From assembly GCF_003336665.1 (NCBI RefSeq), contig NZ_QPIJ01000034.1, forward strand, positions 1 through 49,344: a DNA stretch of 49,344 nucleotides, given 5' to 3'. How positions within the stretch are numbered: the stretch's first letter is position 1; each line of letters opens with the position of its first letter. Under the pieces are notes generated by a model that saw only the letters and a program-made list of their open reading frames with translations, ran no database searches and was not told the DNA's origin. Position numbers and translations under genes: made by a program. This stretch comes from Vreelandella rituensis. Its GTDB lineage: Bacteria; Pseudomonadota; Gammaproteobacteria; Pseudomonadales; Halomonadaceae. This document shows positions 1-8,800 of the stretch, in pieces.

Positions 1-242
1 AACGGCCGAGAACACGTCGTGGGTAAGAGGCGGCTATCTATGCCAAGGCGCGATAAAAAAGGAGCGCTAAAAAACAATATTGCATCGTTACCCCGTCAAG
101 AAGACGTCAGATAGCCACAAAACTCGGATTACGTAGTCGTAAAGCGCTAAATAATGACGCTACCGCGGGCGTGATGAATAAAGCGGGTTGATAACCTTCC
201 TGATCCCAGAGGCAGCAATGCCCGTTATCCATTAAACGACTG
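1..242. other. Window edge, no identifiable gene
   Basis: One plus-strand frame is open from the first base to a stop at 109-111 and could be the tail of a gene that begins outside the window, but I do not recognise its product. A 66-codon minus-strand frame runs 307 to 107 across the presumed IS3 left end, so it would be a chimera of flank and element sequence and I do not accept it as a gene. Nothing else is visible here. Confidence 0.3.
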
Positions 243-970
243 AAGTGGCTATAGTTTCCCGGACACACAGACGCAGGTAATATCTCCTGCTTATAGAGGT
301 GTGTCATGACTCAGAAGAAAACCAATTCTTATACCGACGAATTCAGAGAAGGTGCCGTCAAACTGGCGATAGAATCGAATCAGCCAGTTGCCCAGTCCGC
401 CCGAGAACTGGGGGTGAACGTTAATACACTGCACACCTGGATCAATAAATTTCACGGCGAACCACCGCCAGGCTCCGGTAAGCAGGTAAATGACGTGCAT
501 CTGTATGAGGAGCTAAAACAACTGCGTCGTGAAAATGCCCGACTCAAGGAGGAGCGGGACTGTTAAAAAAGGCCAGCCTTCTTCGCCAAAGAATCACGCT
601 GAAATACATCTTTATCATGCACCATCAGAGCGAATTCAGCATCGCTCTGATGTGTCGGGTGTTTGACGTTTCTCGAAGCGGTTATTACGAGTGGCAATTA
701 CGGTCACCCAGCTTGAGAAACCAGCGAGATGAAGCGTTGAAGGCCAACATTCATAAACACCATCAAGCCAGCCGAGCGACGTATGGGACGCGCCGTCTCC
801 AGCAGAAGCTGTCTGAAGATAATGAATCAGTCAGTCGGCGTCGCATTGGCCGATTAATGCAGGAGGAAGGCTTGGTGTGCAAAACAAGGCGCAAGTTCAA
901 GGCAACGACGAACTCGAAAAAACTGTTGCCACATCAAATATCATTCCTACATTGTAGCAAAGTCTATTTA
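243..970 (+). mobile_element. IS3-family insertion sequence remnant
   Basis: Two consecutive frames encode the IS3-family OrfA (helix-turn-helix) and the N-terminal part of OrfB. An A-run (TTAAAAAAG at about 560-569) sits where this family uses programmed -1 frameshifting. The left end is placed near 243 from a sequence ending in CCCGGACAC that resembles IS3-family terminal repeats; this is approximate. The right part is missing: OrfB stops resembling the family near 925, before the DDE catalytic core, and AT-rich foreign sequence follows. The element is therefore dead. Confidence 0.7.
306..566 (+). pseudogene. IS3-family transposase OrfA
   Basis: The 86-codon frame begins MTQKKTNSYTDEFREGAVKL and has the SARELGVNVNTLHTWINKF helix-turn-helix typical of IS3 OrfA, followed by the ELKQLRRENARLKEERD leucine-zipper region. 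In relatives the protein continues past RLKEERD into an LKKA segment; here a TAA follows directly after a Cys codon and the LKKA codons are found in the next frame. A one-base change at the frameshift site therefore probably shortened OrfA. A GAGGTGT stretch just before the ATG could act as a weak ribosome binding site. Confidence 0.7.
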
Positions 971-973
971 TGA
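617..973 (+). pseudogene. IS3-family transposase OrfB, N-terminal fragment
   Basis: The frame carries the HTH_21-type N-terminus of OrfB (CRVFDVSRSGYYEW, then YGTRRLQQKL and RRIGRLMQEEGL) and breaks off at about KATTNSKK. The integrase core with the D, D and E residues is absent, so this is about one third of a normal OrfB. In an active copy it would be made as an OrfAB fusion by frameshifting in the A-run just upstream. The last 15 or so codons do not resemble the family and come from the joined flank. Confidence 0.75.
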
Positions 974-1308
974 CACAGTAAAACTAGGGCGCTATTGCGT
1001 CATGAAACTGTCCTAACTATTGTATATACGGCTTTCTCTTTTTAAAAATATCTATATATAAAATCTTCATTTTTTATATAAAAAAGCTTCCACAAAAAAG
1101 CTGAAAAAACATATAAACACATTCAAATAACCAACAATTATCACTATAAAAATTGGTATTGAAGACTTATATTTTACTCAATATTTAGTTGTGGGCACCT
1201 ACGTTTCTAAAGTCACACCGTAAGTAAGTAAGTTTCAAGATACCTCTGCACGAGTATCCTGCTCGCGGCAAGCGGTTAGCAAGCTTTCGGGCGGAAAGCC
1301 TCTCTCCA
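974..1308. other. AT-rich non-coding stretch
   Basis: From about 1000 to 1240 the sequence is strongly AT-rich (runs such as TTTTTATATAAAAAAG) and contrasts with the GC-rich genes elsewhere in the window. No coding frame or RNA gene is recognised. Its position between a truncated IS3 element and the 81-bp tandem array suggests plasmid or integrative-element DNA. Confidence 0.5.
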
Positions 1309-1665
1309 CCCAGTTAACTAACTGGGCGGGAACATTGACCAGCGCCATTTTCCAAAAATGGCCCGTTTTGGGCGCAAGACCTCCCTCCACCCAGTTAACT
1401 AACTGGGCGGGAACATTGACCTGTGCCATTTTCCAAAAATGGCCCGTTTTGGGCGCAAGACCCCCCTCCACCCAGTTAACTAACTGGGCGGGAACATTGA
1501 CCTGCGCCATTTTCCAAAAATGGCCCGTTTTGGGCGCAAGACCCCCCTCCACCCAGTTAACTAACTGGGCGGGAACATTGACCTGCGCCATTTTCCAAAA
1601 ATGGCCCGTTTTGGGCGCAAGACCCCCCTCCACCCAGTTAACTAACTGGGCGGGAACATTGACCT
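1309..1665. repeat. 81-bp tandem repeat array, 4.4 units, with internal palindromes
   Basis: The motif CCCAGTTAACTAACTGGG starts at 1309, 1390, 1471, 1552 and 1633, giving an exact 81-bp period. Each full unit holds three inverted repeats: CCCAGTTA/TAACTGGG with a 2-base spacer, CCATTTT/AAAATGG with a 3-base spacer, and GCCC/GGGC around GTTTT. Units differ at only a few bases. Because 81 is divisible by 3, frames stay open on both strands, but these are artefacts of periodicity. The CCCAGTTA/TAACTGGG arms recur once more just before the 183-aa gene, which suggests a binding site for a replication, partition, transfer-origin or regulatory protein. That role is inferred. Confidence 0.9.
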
Positions 1666-1745
1666 AAAATATAGCGTGCGGGTTGCCCTCAGCCTGGTTT
1701 TGTCGTACTTTTCACTCGGAAATCTGGCTTACATCAATGTTATGG

Positions 1746-1766
1746 CCCAGTTAGTTATTAACTGGG
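1746..1766. promoter_or_regulatory. Palindrome matching the array arms, upstream of the 183-aa gene
   Basis: The arms CCCAGTTA and TAACTGGG are the same as in the tandem array but are separated by GTTAT instead of AC. The site ends 13 bp before the ATG of the next gene and abuts its GGGGAGAG ribosome binding site. An operator or the last member of the repeat-bound complex is likely. A protein bound here could repress translation or transcription of the gene and also bind the array. Confidence 0.55.
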
Positions 1767-1779
1767 GGGAGAGACCTTT

Positions 1780-2331
1780 ATGGCCCATGAGAATTCTGCG
1801 CAGGATGGTGTGTTCACGCTGGAGCGTATTCAGGAGTTAATCGAGCCGGATGCGGTGGCAGCGAGGGACGCGCTCGATGAGGATGATATCCGGCTCGCAA
1901 GCGAGTCGTCGTTCGACCTGGTATTTAACGAAATCGAAAAGCTGGTTAATCTCGTTGGTTTGGATTCGCGCATTGTTGCCGATATTTTCTGGCGTGAAGT
2001 CGAGGAGAAGATTGCGGATGGTGAGCAGGTATCTCTAGGGCATCGCGTCAGGGTTAAAAATGGAACGTTGGAAATTGCGTATCTTCGAAATATCTTTCAG
2101 CAGAAAAAAGGCAGTTATTTTGCCGATCACGTCAAACGATCAGGCAAGTTCCGTTATCAAAAGAGAGATTTTAAGTTTGCGGCGGCGTGGGAGTCTGAAT
2201 TAGCTTTCGGTTTCGAAGATCATCATCAAATTAACAGAAAAGCGTTCATCTATATGTCTGAAGCCCGGAGAAACCTTCGGCTAGCAAGACGCGAACTCAA
2301 GGCCGGGTGGGGTGATCACGATGAAGGCTAG
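1780..2331 (+). CDS. Unknown 183-aa protein of mobile-element type
   Basis: I do not recognise this protein with confidence. It is soluble, acidic in the first 80 residues (QELIEPDAVAARDALDEDD) and basic in the C-terminal third (RRNLRLARRELKAGW), with no signal peptide or membrane helix. A GGGGAGAG ribosome binding site precedes the ATG. It follows the 81-bp array and its isolated palindrome, the arrangement expected of a protein that binds those repeats, such as a replication, partition or transfer-initiation accessory protein. A MobI-like conjugation factor next to an oriT is one idea, based on context only. A terminator follows. Confidence 0.6.
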   Translation: MAHENSAQDGVFTLERIQELIEPDAVAARDALDEDDIRLASESSFDLVFNEIEKLVNLVGLDSRIVADIFWREVEEKIADGEQVSLGHRVRVKNGTLEIAYLRNIFQQKKGSYFADHVKRSGKFRYQKRDFKFAAAWESELAFGFEDHHQINRKAFIYMSEARRNLRLARRELKAGWGDHDEG

Positions 2332-2355
2332 TGGCGGGTTCGGTCAGCACCGCTC

Positions 2356-2378
2356 TGAGGCCCCTCAGGGGCCTTTTG
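2356..2378 (+). terminator. Rho-independent terminator after the 183-aa gene
   Basis: AGGCCCC and GGGGCCT form a perfect 7-bp stem with a 3-base loop, followed by TTTT. It lies 27 bp beyond the stop codon. The rest of the stretch to 2556 is GC-rich and has no recognised gene. Confidence 0.65.
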
Positions 2379-2556
2379 GCGGCTTTTCGGGCTGTTCGGC
2401 GGGGTCAGGGTGCGGGCGAAGGCCTCTGGCGGCTCCTGAGGCGCTTGATGGTCGCTCGACTTGCTCCGGTTCGTTGTTCTGGCATTTGTGCGTGCTCTTT
2501 CTAGCAAAAACACACTGTTGTCGGATCGTGTCAATATGGCTGGATCATCGTAGACG

Positions 2557-2620
2557 GGTATCGTACTCGTGCAGCGGTATGATACTCGTGCAGCGGTATG
2601 ATACTCGTAGGGAGGTATCG
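2557..2620 (+). repeat. Three 19-bp iterons plus a half copy before a GTG-start gene
   Basis: Units start with GGTATCGTACTCGTGCAGC and recur at 2557, 2576 and 2595; a half copy (GGTATCG) overlaps the GTG start. Two units carry the short palindrome GTATgATAC. Iterons ending inside the ribosome binding region suggest an autoregulated gene or a small replication or partition locus. The last unit is modified (TAGGGA) so that it also supplies the Shine-Dalgarno sequence. Confidence 0.8.
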
Positions 2621-2799
2621 TGAAAAAAACTATAGAAGAGTTGGTTTGTGATCTATCTTGGTCGTTCGAAGGCCTTGATGACGAAATAACGTACAAGGAA
2701 TTCGGTTGTCTGGAGGCAAGTAGCATCATTGCGCTTGCGTTCAATAGAGAGAAATTGTCGTCATCACTTGTTCGTGGGCCGCTGTTCTACCGGCTATAG
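2620..2799 (+). CDS. Small unknown protein, GTG start, 59 aa
   Basis: The frame starts GTG AAA AAA ACT, preceded at good spacing by GGGAGG, and encodes a 59-residue soluble protein starting MKKTIEELVCDLSWSFEGLD and ending FYRL. It is just below common length cut-offs. No family is recognised. The well-placed ribosome binding site and the iterons directly in front are the main reasons to accept it. It ends in a 13-bp convergent overlap with the broken minus-strand gene, so it may itself be truncated by rearrangement. Confidence 0.5.
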   Translation: MKKTIEELVCDLSWSFEGLDDEITYKEFGCLEASSIIALAFNREKLSSSLVRGPLFYRL

Positions 2800-3313
2800 A
2801 CCTCATCAAAAGAATAAAATGAAAAGTCTATATCCATATATTCGGAGCTACTACCAAAAGAACTTAAGCTAGAACTGTAGTATTCGCTTTCGCTATCTCC
2901 ACCTACCATTCCTGAGGCGTGCTTATAAGAAACACTTATCTCACACTCCACTTCTACATTTATATTCCCTCCCCCACGGTAATCAGTTTCCAAACTATAA
3001 GAAATTTCGGTTTCGCATGAATAAAAATAACCGCCCGCGTAGCTTTAATCACAATTAAAATCAACATAATGTATTTAAAAGCGTACATTTGCTCATGGTG
3101 CTCTATATCGCAAGCCTCTCCACTTACTCCTTTAACCCTGAGATTTTTTTGCTTAGCTATTTCAGCTAAATCCGCATTAAATCTATCAATTTCTGCTTGT
3201 GTTTTTTCTGCATTTATTGCCAGTGCGTTTATAACCATCATTGCACATCCAAAATTGCCCATTGAAGTAAAGTTAGCAGGACTGGAAAATGCTGCGTTAG
3301 AGCGGGAAGTCAT
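2787..3313 (-). pseudogene. Frameshifted membrane or exported protein gene
   Basis: Two minus-strand frames follow one another. The first (3313 to about 3060) encodes a segment with TSMGNFGCAMMVINALAIN and a hydrophobic stretch near YIMLILIVIKA. The second, from about 3030 to 2787, encodes a Gly/Ser/Glu-rich segment (ETDYRGGGNINVEVECEI) and has a stop just upstream, so it has no start of its own. One indel near 3040 would join them. I recognise no family. The 3313 start overlaps the end of the short signal-peptide frame at 3297-3437, so all three pieces may be one gene with two frame breaks. Confidence 0.4.
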
Positions 3314-3437
3314 CTATGTGCTGGCCGTAGTGCCAGTGCTTGAATAGCCGCGTGTCATCTTCGGCGGCCACTACTGCGGGTGTTATGAAGAGTGCAACGC
3401 TTGCCAACGCTGCAGCGGTAATCCATTGATGCTTCAT
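3297..3437 (-). CDS. Short exported peptide or N-terminal fragment, 46 aa
   Basis: On the minus strand an ATG preceded by AGGAGCAAGGGA opens a 46-codon frame: MKHQWITAAALASVALF, then a likely signal peptidase site after VVAA, then a mature part of about 21 residues rich in Asp and His. A mature peptide this short is unusual. The next minus-strand frame starts 17 bases before this one ends, so this may be the true N-terminus of the broken gene downstream. The signal peptide and ribosome binding site are seen directly; the link is inference. Confidence 0.45.
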   Translation of the reverse strand: MKHQWITAAALASVALFITPAVVAAEDDTRLFKHWHYGQHIDDFPL

Positions 3438-3592
3438 TCCCTTGCTCCTATAATAAAGTTTAAAAAACTTTGCTAGAGTCCTGTTTTGGCTTCGAAAGTC
3501 ATACCTTGAAAGAATCTAACTGCATTGACAATGTACTTAGAGCTCCTTTCAAAACTGTCTTTTGAATTGCTTGAAGCAGATCAGCGAGCAAC

Positions 3593-3874
3593 CTAGGGAA
3601 ACGCTGCACAAATCCCGCCGCAGCTGCCTGATGGGTATCGGCGGGGTATAATCTGACCTTCCTGCCACCGTCTGACAGAGCCACCCGATGAAGCAGATCT
3701 CGTTTGCCCAGGCTGAGCACCAGAACAAGAAGAAGGTTACCCGCCGAGAACGGTTCCTGGCCCAGATGAATGCTCTGGTGCCATGGCAACGCCTGATCGA
3801 CGCACTGTCGCCGTCCTACTTTCCGAATTCGGCAGGCGCGGGGCCGGCCGCCAATCGGCCTGGAGCGCATGCTG
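3593..3874 (+). mobile_element. IS5-family element, left end only
   Basis: A CTAG at 3593-3596 followed by GGAAACGCTGCACAAATC looks like the target and terminal repeat of an IS5-type element. The transposase start follows at 3688. The element is cut at 3857-3874, where its reading frame runs into recC. No right end is present in the window. The rest of the element was probably lost together with the 5' half of recC in one deletion. Confidence 0.65.
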
Positions 3875-3894
3875 ATGGGCTATGCAGTGGGTGA
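3688..3894 (+). pseudogene. IS5-family transposase, N-terminal fragment
   Basis: The frame begins MKQISFAQAEHQNKKKVTRR and continues through VPWQRLIDALSPSYFPNS, typical of the IS5 DUF772 N-terminal domain. One extra G near 3841 shifts the frame: relatives read RGRPPIGLERML, which is found here in the next frame. Beyond GLERML the sequence is RecC, so the fragment has about 60 codons of transposase and no catalytic domain. Confidence 0.75.
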
Positions 3895-5784
3895 ACCCGC
3901 CGCAGACGGTGACGACTGGGAAGGCATTGTGCCCTTTGATGAAGTGGCAGGACTGGATGTGCGGCTAGTCGGTTCGCTCTATCGTTTGGTCCGCACCCTG
4001 GACAGCTACCGTGAACGCCTGGACGTGACGCAAGACGTCCATGAGTGGGCCACCACCCTTGCCCGCCTGCTCAGCGACACGCTCTCCCCTACGACGCCAC
4101 GTGAAGAGCAACTCCTGGGGCAGGTACACACGGCGTTGGAAAGCTGGCAGCAGGAAATCCAGGACGCCGACGTGACGCTACCGCTGAACCTTGCCATCGT
4201 GCGGGAGAGCTGGCTCTCGCGCACCGACGAGCCGCAGCTGGCCCAAAACTTCATCGTGGGCCGTATCACCTTCGCCACCTTGATGCCGATGCGCGCCATT
4301 CCCTTTCGTCAGGTGTACATGCTCGGCATGCAGGACGGTGCCTACCCGCGCAATAGCGAGGCGCCTGACTTCGACCTCATGGCCATTCGCGGTCACTATC
4401 GCCCCGGGGATCGTTCACGGAGCGACGATGACCGCTACCTCTTTCTGGAAGCCTTGCTCTCTGCCCGGGAACGGCTGGTGATCAGCTGGTGCGGTTTCAG
4501 CGCCCAGGATAATCGCGAGCAGCCGACCAGTGTGCTGGTCGGCCAACTGCGCGACCATCTGGCCGCCGGGTGGCGGTTGCCCGATCAAGCTGGCTCGGTG
4601 GCCCTGACCTTTAGCGAGCGCGAAAAGCACAAGCAAGCGCTGCTGGCCACGCTGACCACGGCACACCCGCTACAGCCTTTCGGGCATGGGTACTTTGACG
4701 CCGACTCGACGCTATTCACCTACGCACGGGAATGGCAGGAAGTGCGTCGTGATCGCGATGATGACAGCGCTTCCCCCGCAGCTAGCCACCTGTCGCTACC
4801 GTTGTGGGCACCCGAGGGAAACAGCATCAAACTCACTGCGCTCATGGCCCTGCTGAGCGACCCCGTCAGTGCCCTGTTTCAGCAACGCCTCTCGACCACG
4901 ATGCGTGACGAACACGCCGATAATGAAGACGACGAGCCGTTTCACTTCGAGGGACTGGCCAAATGGCAGCAGCGTGAAGCGATGCTGCAACCTCTCGGCC
5001 AACGTGCCGCAAGCGAACGCGAGGTGGATCTCGAAACGCTGTTTGCCCAGGTGGAAGATCAGCGTCAGCGTGCCGGAGACTACCCCCCGCCCCGGTCGGC
5101 CCGATCATGAGACAGCAGCTGCTGGAGCGACTGCCGGAGACTCTTGGAGACTATCGCCAGCAGCTGATGCGTTTTCCTCAGCCCATGCAGCCGGCACCGT
5201 CGATAAAGCATGTCTGCCAGGTGGTCTTGCCGAACCACACCGATCCCATCGCGATCACCCTGGAAGACACTCTCGATAACATCTACCAGGGCGACGCGGG
5301 GGCGGCCCGCCTGGTGCTGCTTACCAGCCAGATCCATCAGGGGGATAGCTGGCACTGGACCCAGATCACCCGCCACTGGCCCGCTCATCTGGCACTTCAG
5401 CTTGCCCACCCCGACACCCCGACACTGCTGGTCTCACCCAACGGCACGCTGGAGATCCCAGGCATACCCGCCGAGAAGGCCACGACATGGCTTGACGGCC
5501 TCATCCAGCAATGGCTCAGCGCCATGCAGGCACCGCTACCGGTTTACCCGACGTTCGCCTTTGCTGTGCTGGATCACCTGACTCCGGCGCCGGATACGCC
5601 GTGGCCGGATATCGACACCCTGCAGGAAGACATAAAACTCATGGAGGCCTGGGAGAAGGCCTTTGGCACCCTGTCGCAGCGTAGCCCGCTCACCCTGCGC
5701 GAGCTGCCCACGCTGGAGGCCTTTTTCGCCTGCGATGACTTCTTGCCCACCTGCCGAGCGCTTTACGGCGACCTTCACCACTGA
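3857..5784 (+). pseudogene. recC: Exodeoxyribonuclease V subunit gamma (RecC), truncated and frameshifted
   Basis: RecC recognises Chi in the RecBCD helicase-nuclease. Only about the C-terminal 640 codons remain (E. coli RecC is about 1120 aa). The 5' half is replaced by an IS5 transposase start, joined at codons reading GLERML. Landmarks such as FVGRITFATLMPMRAIPF-like sequence and LGMQDGAYPR are clear. A second lesion lies in a C-rich run at about 5083-5094, where the frame ends at 5110 and continues from PVGPIMRQQLL in another frame to 5784. The remnant lies directly upstream of recB. Unless another recC exists, RecBCD cannot assemble normally. Confidence 0.85.
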
Positions 5785-5840
5785 ATCACCAACGCCACTG
5801 CTGCCACCACCAAGACGACCAATACCGAGGAGACTGCCTG

Positions 5841-8800
5841 ATGTCGCTGTCACAAACGCCCACTCAGCCGTCTTCACGCCCGCTGGCACTGGAGCTGCCG
5901 CTACGCGGAAGCCAACTGATCGAAGCCAGCGCCGGCACCGGCAAGACCTTCACCATTGCGCTGCTCTATGTGCGTCTGGTGTTGGGTCACGGCCAGCCCG
6001 ACGACGACAGCCACCCGCAAGATAACGGCTTTCACGTGCCGCTGGTCCCGCCGGATATCCTGGTGGTGACCTTCACCGAAGCGGCCAGCCAAGAGTTGCG
6101 CAACCGCATTCGCGCCCGGCTCGTGCAGGCGGCCGATGCGTTCCGCCAAACCGAGCCTGATGACGGCCTGGCCCAAAGCGACCCCCTGCTTGCCGCGCTG
6201 CGCGATGACTACCCTCGGAAGACCTGGCCCCACTGCGCCCGACGCTTGGAAGTTGCGGCGGAGTGGATGGATGATGCCGCGATCTCCACCATCCACAGTT
6301 GGGCACAACGCATGCTCAAGGAACACGCCTTTGATAGCGGCAAGTTGTTCCAGCAGGAAGTGGTCAAAGACCTTGCCGAGATGACACAGCAAGCGGTATT
6401 CGATTACTGGCGCACCCGTGTCTACCCACTCAGCGAAGCGCTGGCCGCCGCCATGATGGCGCTGTTTGACTCGCCCTTTCAGCTACACAGTGCGCTGCGT
6501 ACCCTGCTGCAACGCCGGGATGCCATCCTGTGCCTGAACGGCGAGCCGCTGCAGCCGGGTGATCTGCGCGAGCAACTGGCTTCGTTGACCTCTCTTCGCG
6601 AGAAGCGCGCGCCTGCCGAGGCCCGGGCGCGTGACGCCTACTCAAACGATGCCGATGCCATACATCAGGCGCTGCGTGACCTGCGTGGCCAACTCAATGG
6701 CAGCACGTTTCGCGGTAAAAACGATGACGCTACGTTTGAAAGCTGGCTGGAAGAGCTGGCGGCCTGGGGCCGTGGTGAACGAAGCCTTGAGGACGCAAGC
6801 TTTGTCCCTAAGCTCGCGGCGAGCAAGTTCAAGCTCAACAAGGGTGCCACCCTGCCCGACTTTGATCTTCACACAGCCCTGGATCACTGGCATGAGGTCG
6901 AGGCGGCCCTCGACGAGCAAGTACAAGACCTCAAGCCTCAGGTGCTGGCCGATGCCCGCGCATGGGTGTCAGCACGGCTTGCCGAGCAGCTCGCCCTGCG
7001 CGCGCAGATGGGCTTTGACGACATGATCCAGGGACTGGCCAATGCCCTGAGCGGTGATGGCGGTGAGGTTCTCGCCCTGCGGCTACGAGAACAGTTCCCG
7101 GTGGCCATGATCGACGAGTTTCAGGACACCGACCCGGCGCAGTACCGAATTTTTGACGCCATCTATCGCGTCGCCGATAACGACCCGGCGTCGAGCTTGA
7201 TCCTGATCGGTGACCCCAAGCAGGCGATCTACGGTTTTCGTGGCGGGGATATCTACACCTATCTAAAAGCCCGCCTTGCGACAGCCCCACGCCACCACAC
7301 CCTCGACACCAATTTTCGCTCCAGCGAGGCCGTTGTCGACTCGGTCAATCAGCTGTTCCAGCAGGCAGAAAAGGACTTCCCACGCGGCGCTTTCCGCTTT
7401 GCCGTGGAGGGGGCTGCGAGTGACAACCCCATGCCGTTTCATTGTGTTGACGCCAACGGCCGTGCGGAATCACTCAGGCTCGGCGGTGAACCCGCTTCCG
7501 TGCTGACCGCCTGGCTGGTGGGCGACGAAGACGAACCCATCAATAAAGACCGCTATCTCAACGAGGCGGCCCGTCACTGCGCCAATCAGATCGCCACCTG
7601 GCTGAATCAGGCCCAGCACGGCGAGGCGGGGTTTCAGCACGCCGACAAGCCCTTTGAACCTCTCAAAGCCAGCGACATCGCCATTCTGGTGCGCGATCGC
7701 AAGGAGGCCGCAGCCATTCGCGAGGCCTTGAGCGCGCGCAATCTGGCGAGCGTCTACCTGTCGGATCGCAATAGCGTCTTTGCCACCGCGGAGGCCCAGG
7801 ATATGTGGCGCTGGCTCAAGGCGATGGCCGAGCCGGATGCCGTCGCGACCCTGCGCACCGCCCTGGTGACCACCACCTTAGGGCTTTCGCTTCACCAGCT
7901 TGATGCCCTCCAGCAGAATGAGCTGGACTGGGAAGCCACCCAGGAACGATTCGCCGGCTACCGCGCCCGCTGGCAACAGCGTGGCGTGCTCCCGGCGCTG
8001 CGCCAGCTCATGCACGACTACAAGGTGCCTGAGCGATTGCTGGCTACCGAGCAAGGTGAGCGCCGCCTCACCAACTTGCTGCATCTGGCCGAGTGGGCGC
8101 AGAACGCCAGCGACGCCCTGGATGGGGACCATGCGCTGATTCGTGTGCTGGGCGAACATATCGAACAGCCCAGCGCGGACGAGCAGATCCTTCGTCTGGA
8201 AAGCGATGCCCGGTTGATTCAGGTCGTGACCATCTTCAAGGCCAAGGGGCTTGAGTACCCGGTCGTGATACTGCCGTTTATCTGCTCGTTCAACGAGATC
8301 AACGGTAAATGGGGCACCCCACTGTTCCATGACGACAACGACCGGCCGTTGCTGGAACTGGCGGCGAAAAAGGATCAGGCCAAAGCCAGTTTCGACGCCG
8401 CCAACGACGAGCGCCTGTCCGAAGAGATGCGGCTGCTGTACGTGGCGCTCACTCGCGCCCGGCACGCGACTTTCGTGGGTCTCGCACCGCTCAAGCATGG
8501 CAATAGCAAGACCGCGCAGCTAGAGAAATCGGGGATCGGCTACCTGCTGGCCGGCGGACAAAAACTCCCGGACCTGGAGAGCCTAAAAGCTACCTGGGAG
8601 ACACACCGCAAGGCATGCAGCGGCATTACCCACAGCCCGGCCGTCAGCGACAACGTCACCTACCAACCTCCGGCGGCCAGTCAGGCACTCAAATCCGCGC
8701 GTACCCCCAGCCACCGCGCTTTCACGCCGTGGTGGATTGCAAGCTACTCGTCGCTGCAACAAAAAGGCGCCAACGCCCCGGAAACCCCTAAGGCGGAAGT

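Noticed and set aside
107..307. 66-codon minus-strand frame beside the IS3 element
   Set aside because: It spans the presumed left end of the insertion sequence and has no ribosome binding site or recognisable similarity.
1309..1665. CRISPR array
   Set aside because: The whole 81-bp unit repeats, with no variable spacers and no cas genes nearby.
1235..1667. Long repeated-peptide frames on both strands over the 81-bp array
   Set aside because: The period is a multiple of three, so any frame free of stops in one unit stays open through all units on both strands. There is no ribosome binding site and the frames end at the array borders.
6073..6392. Frames antisense to recB and recD
   Set aside because: High-GC coding sequence opens the opposite strand; all such frames are shadows of the clearly conserved helicase genes.
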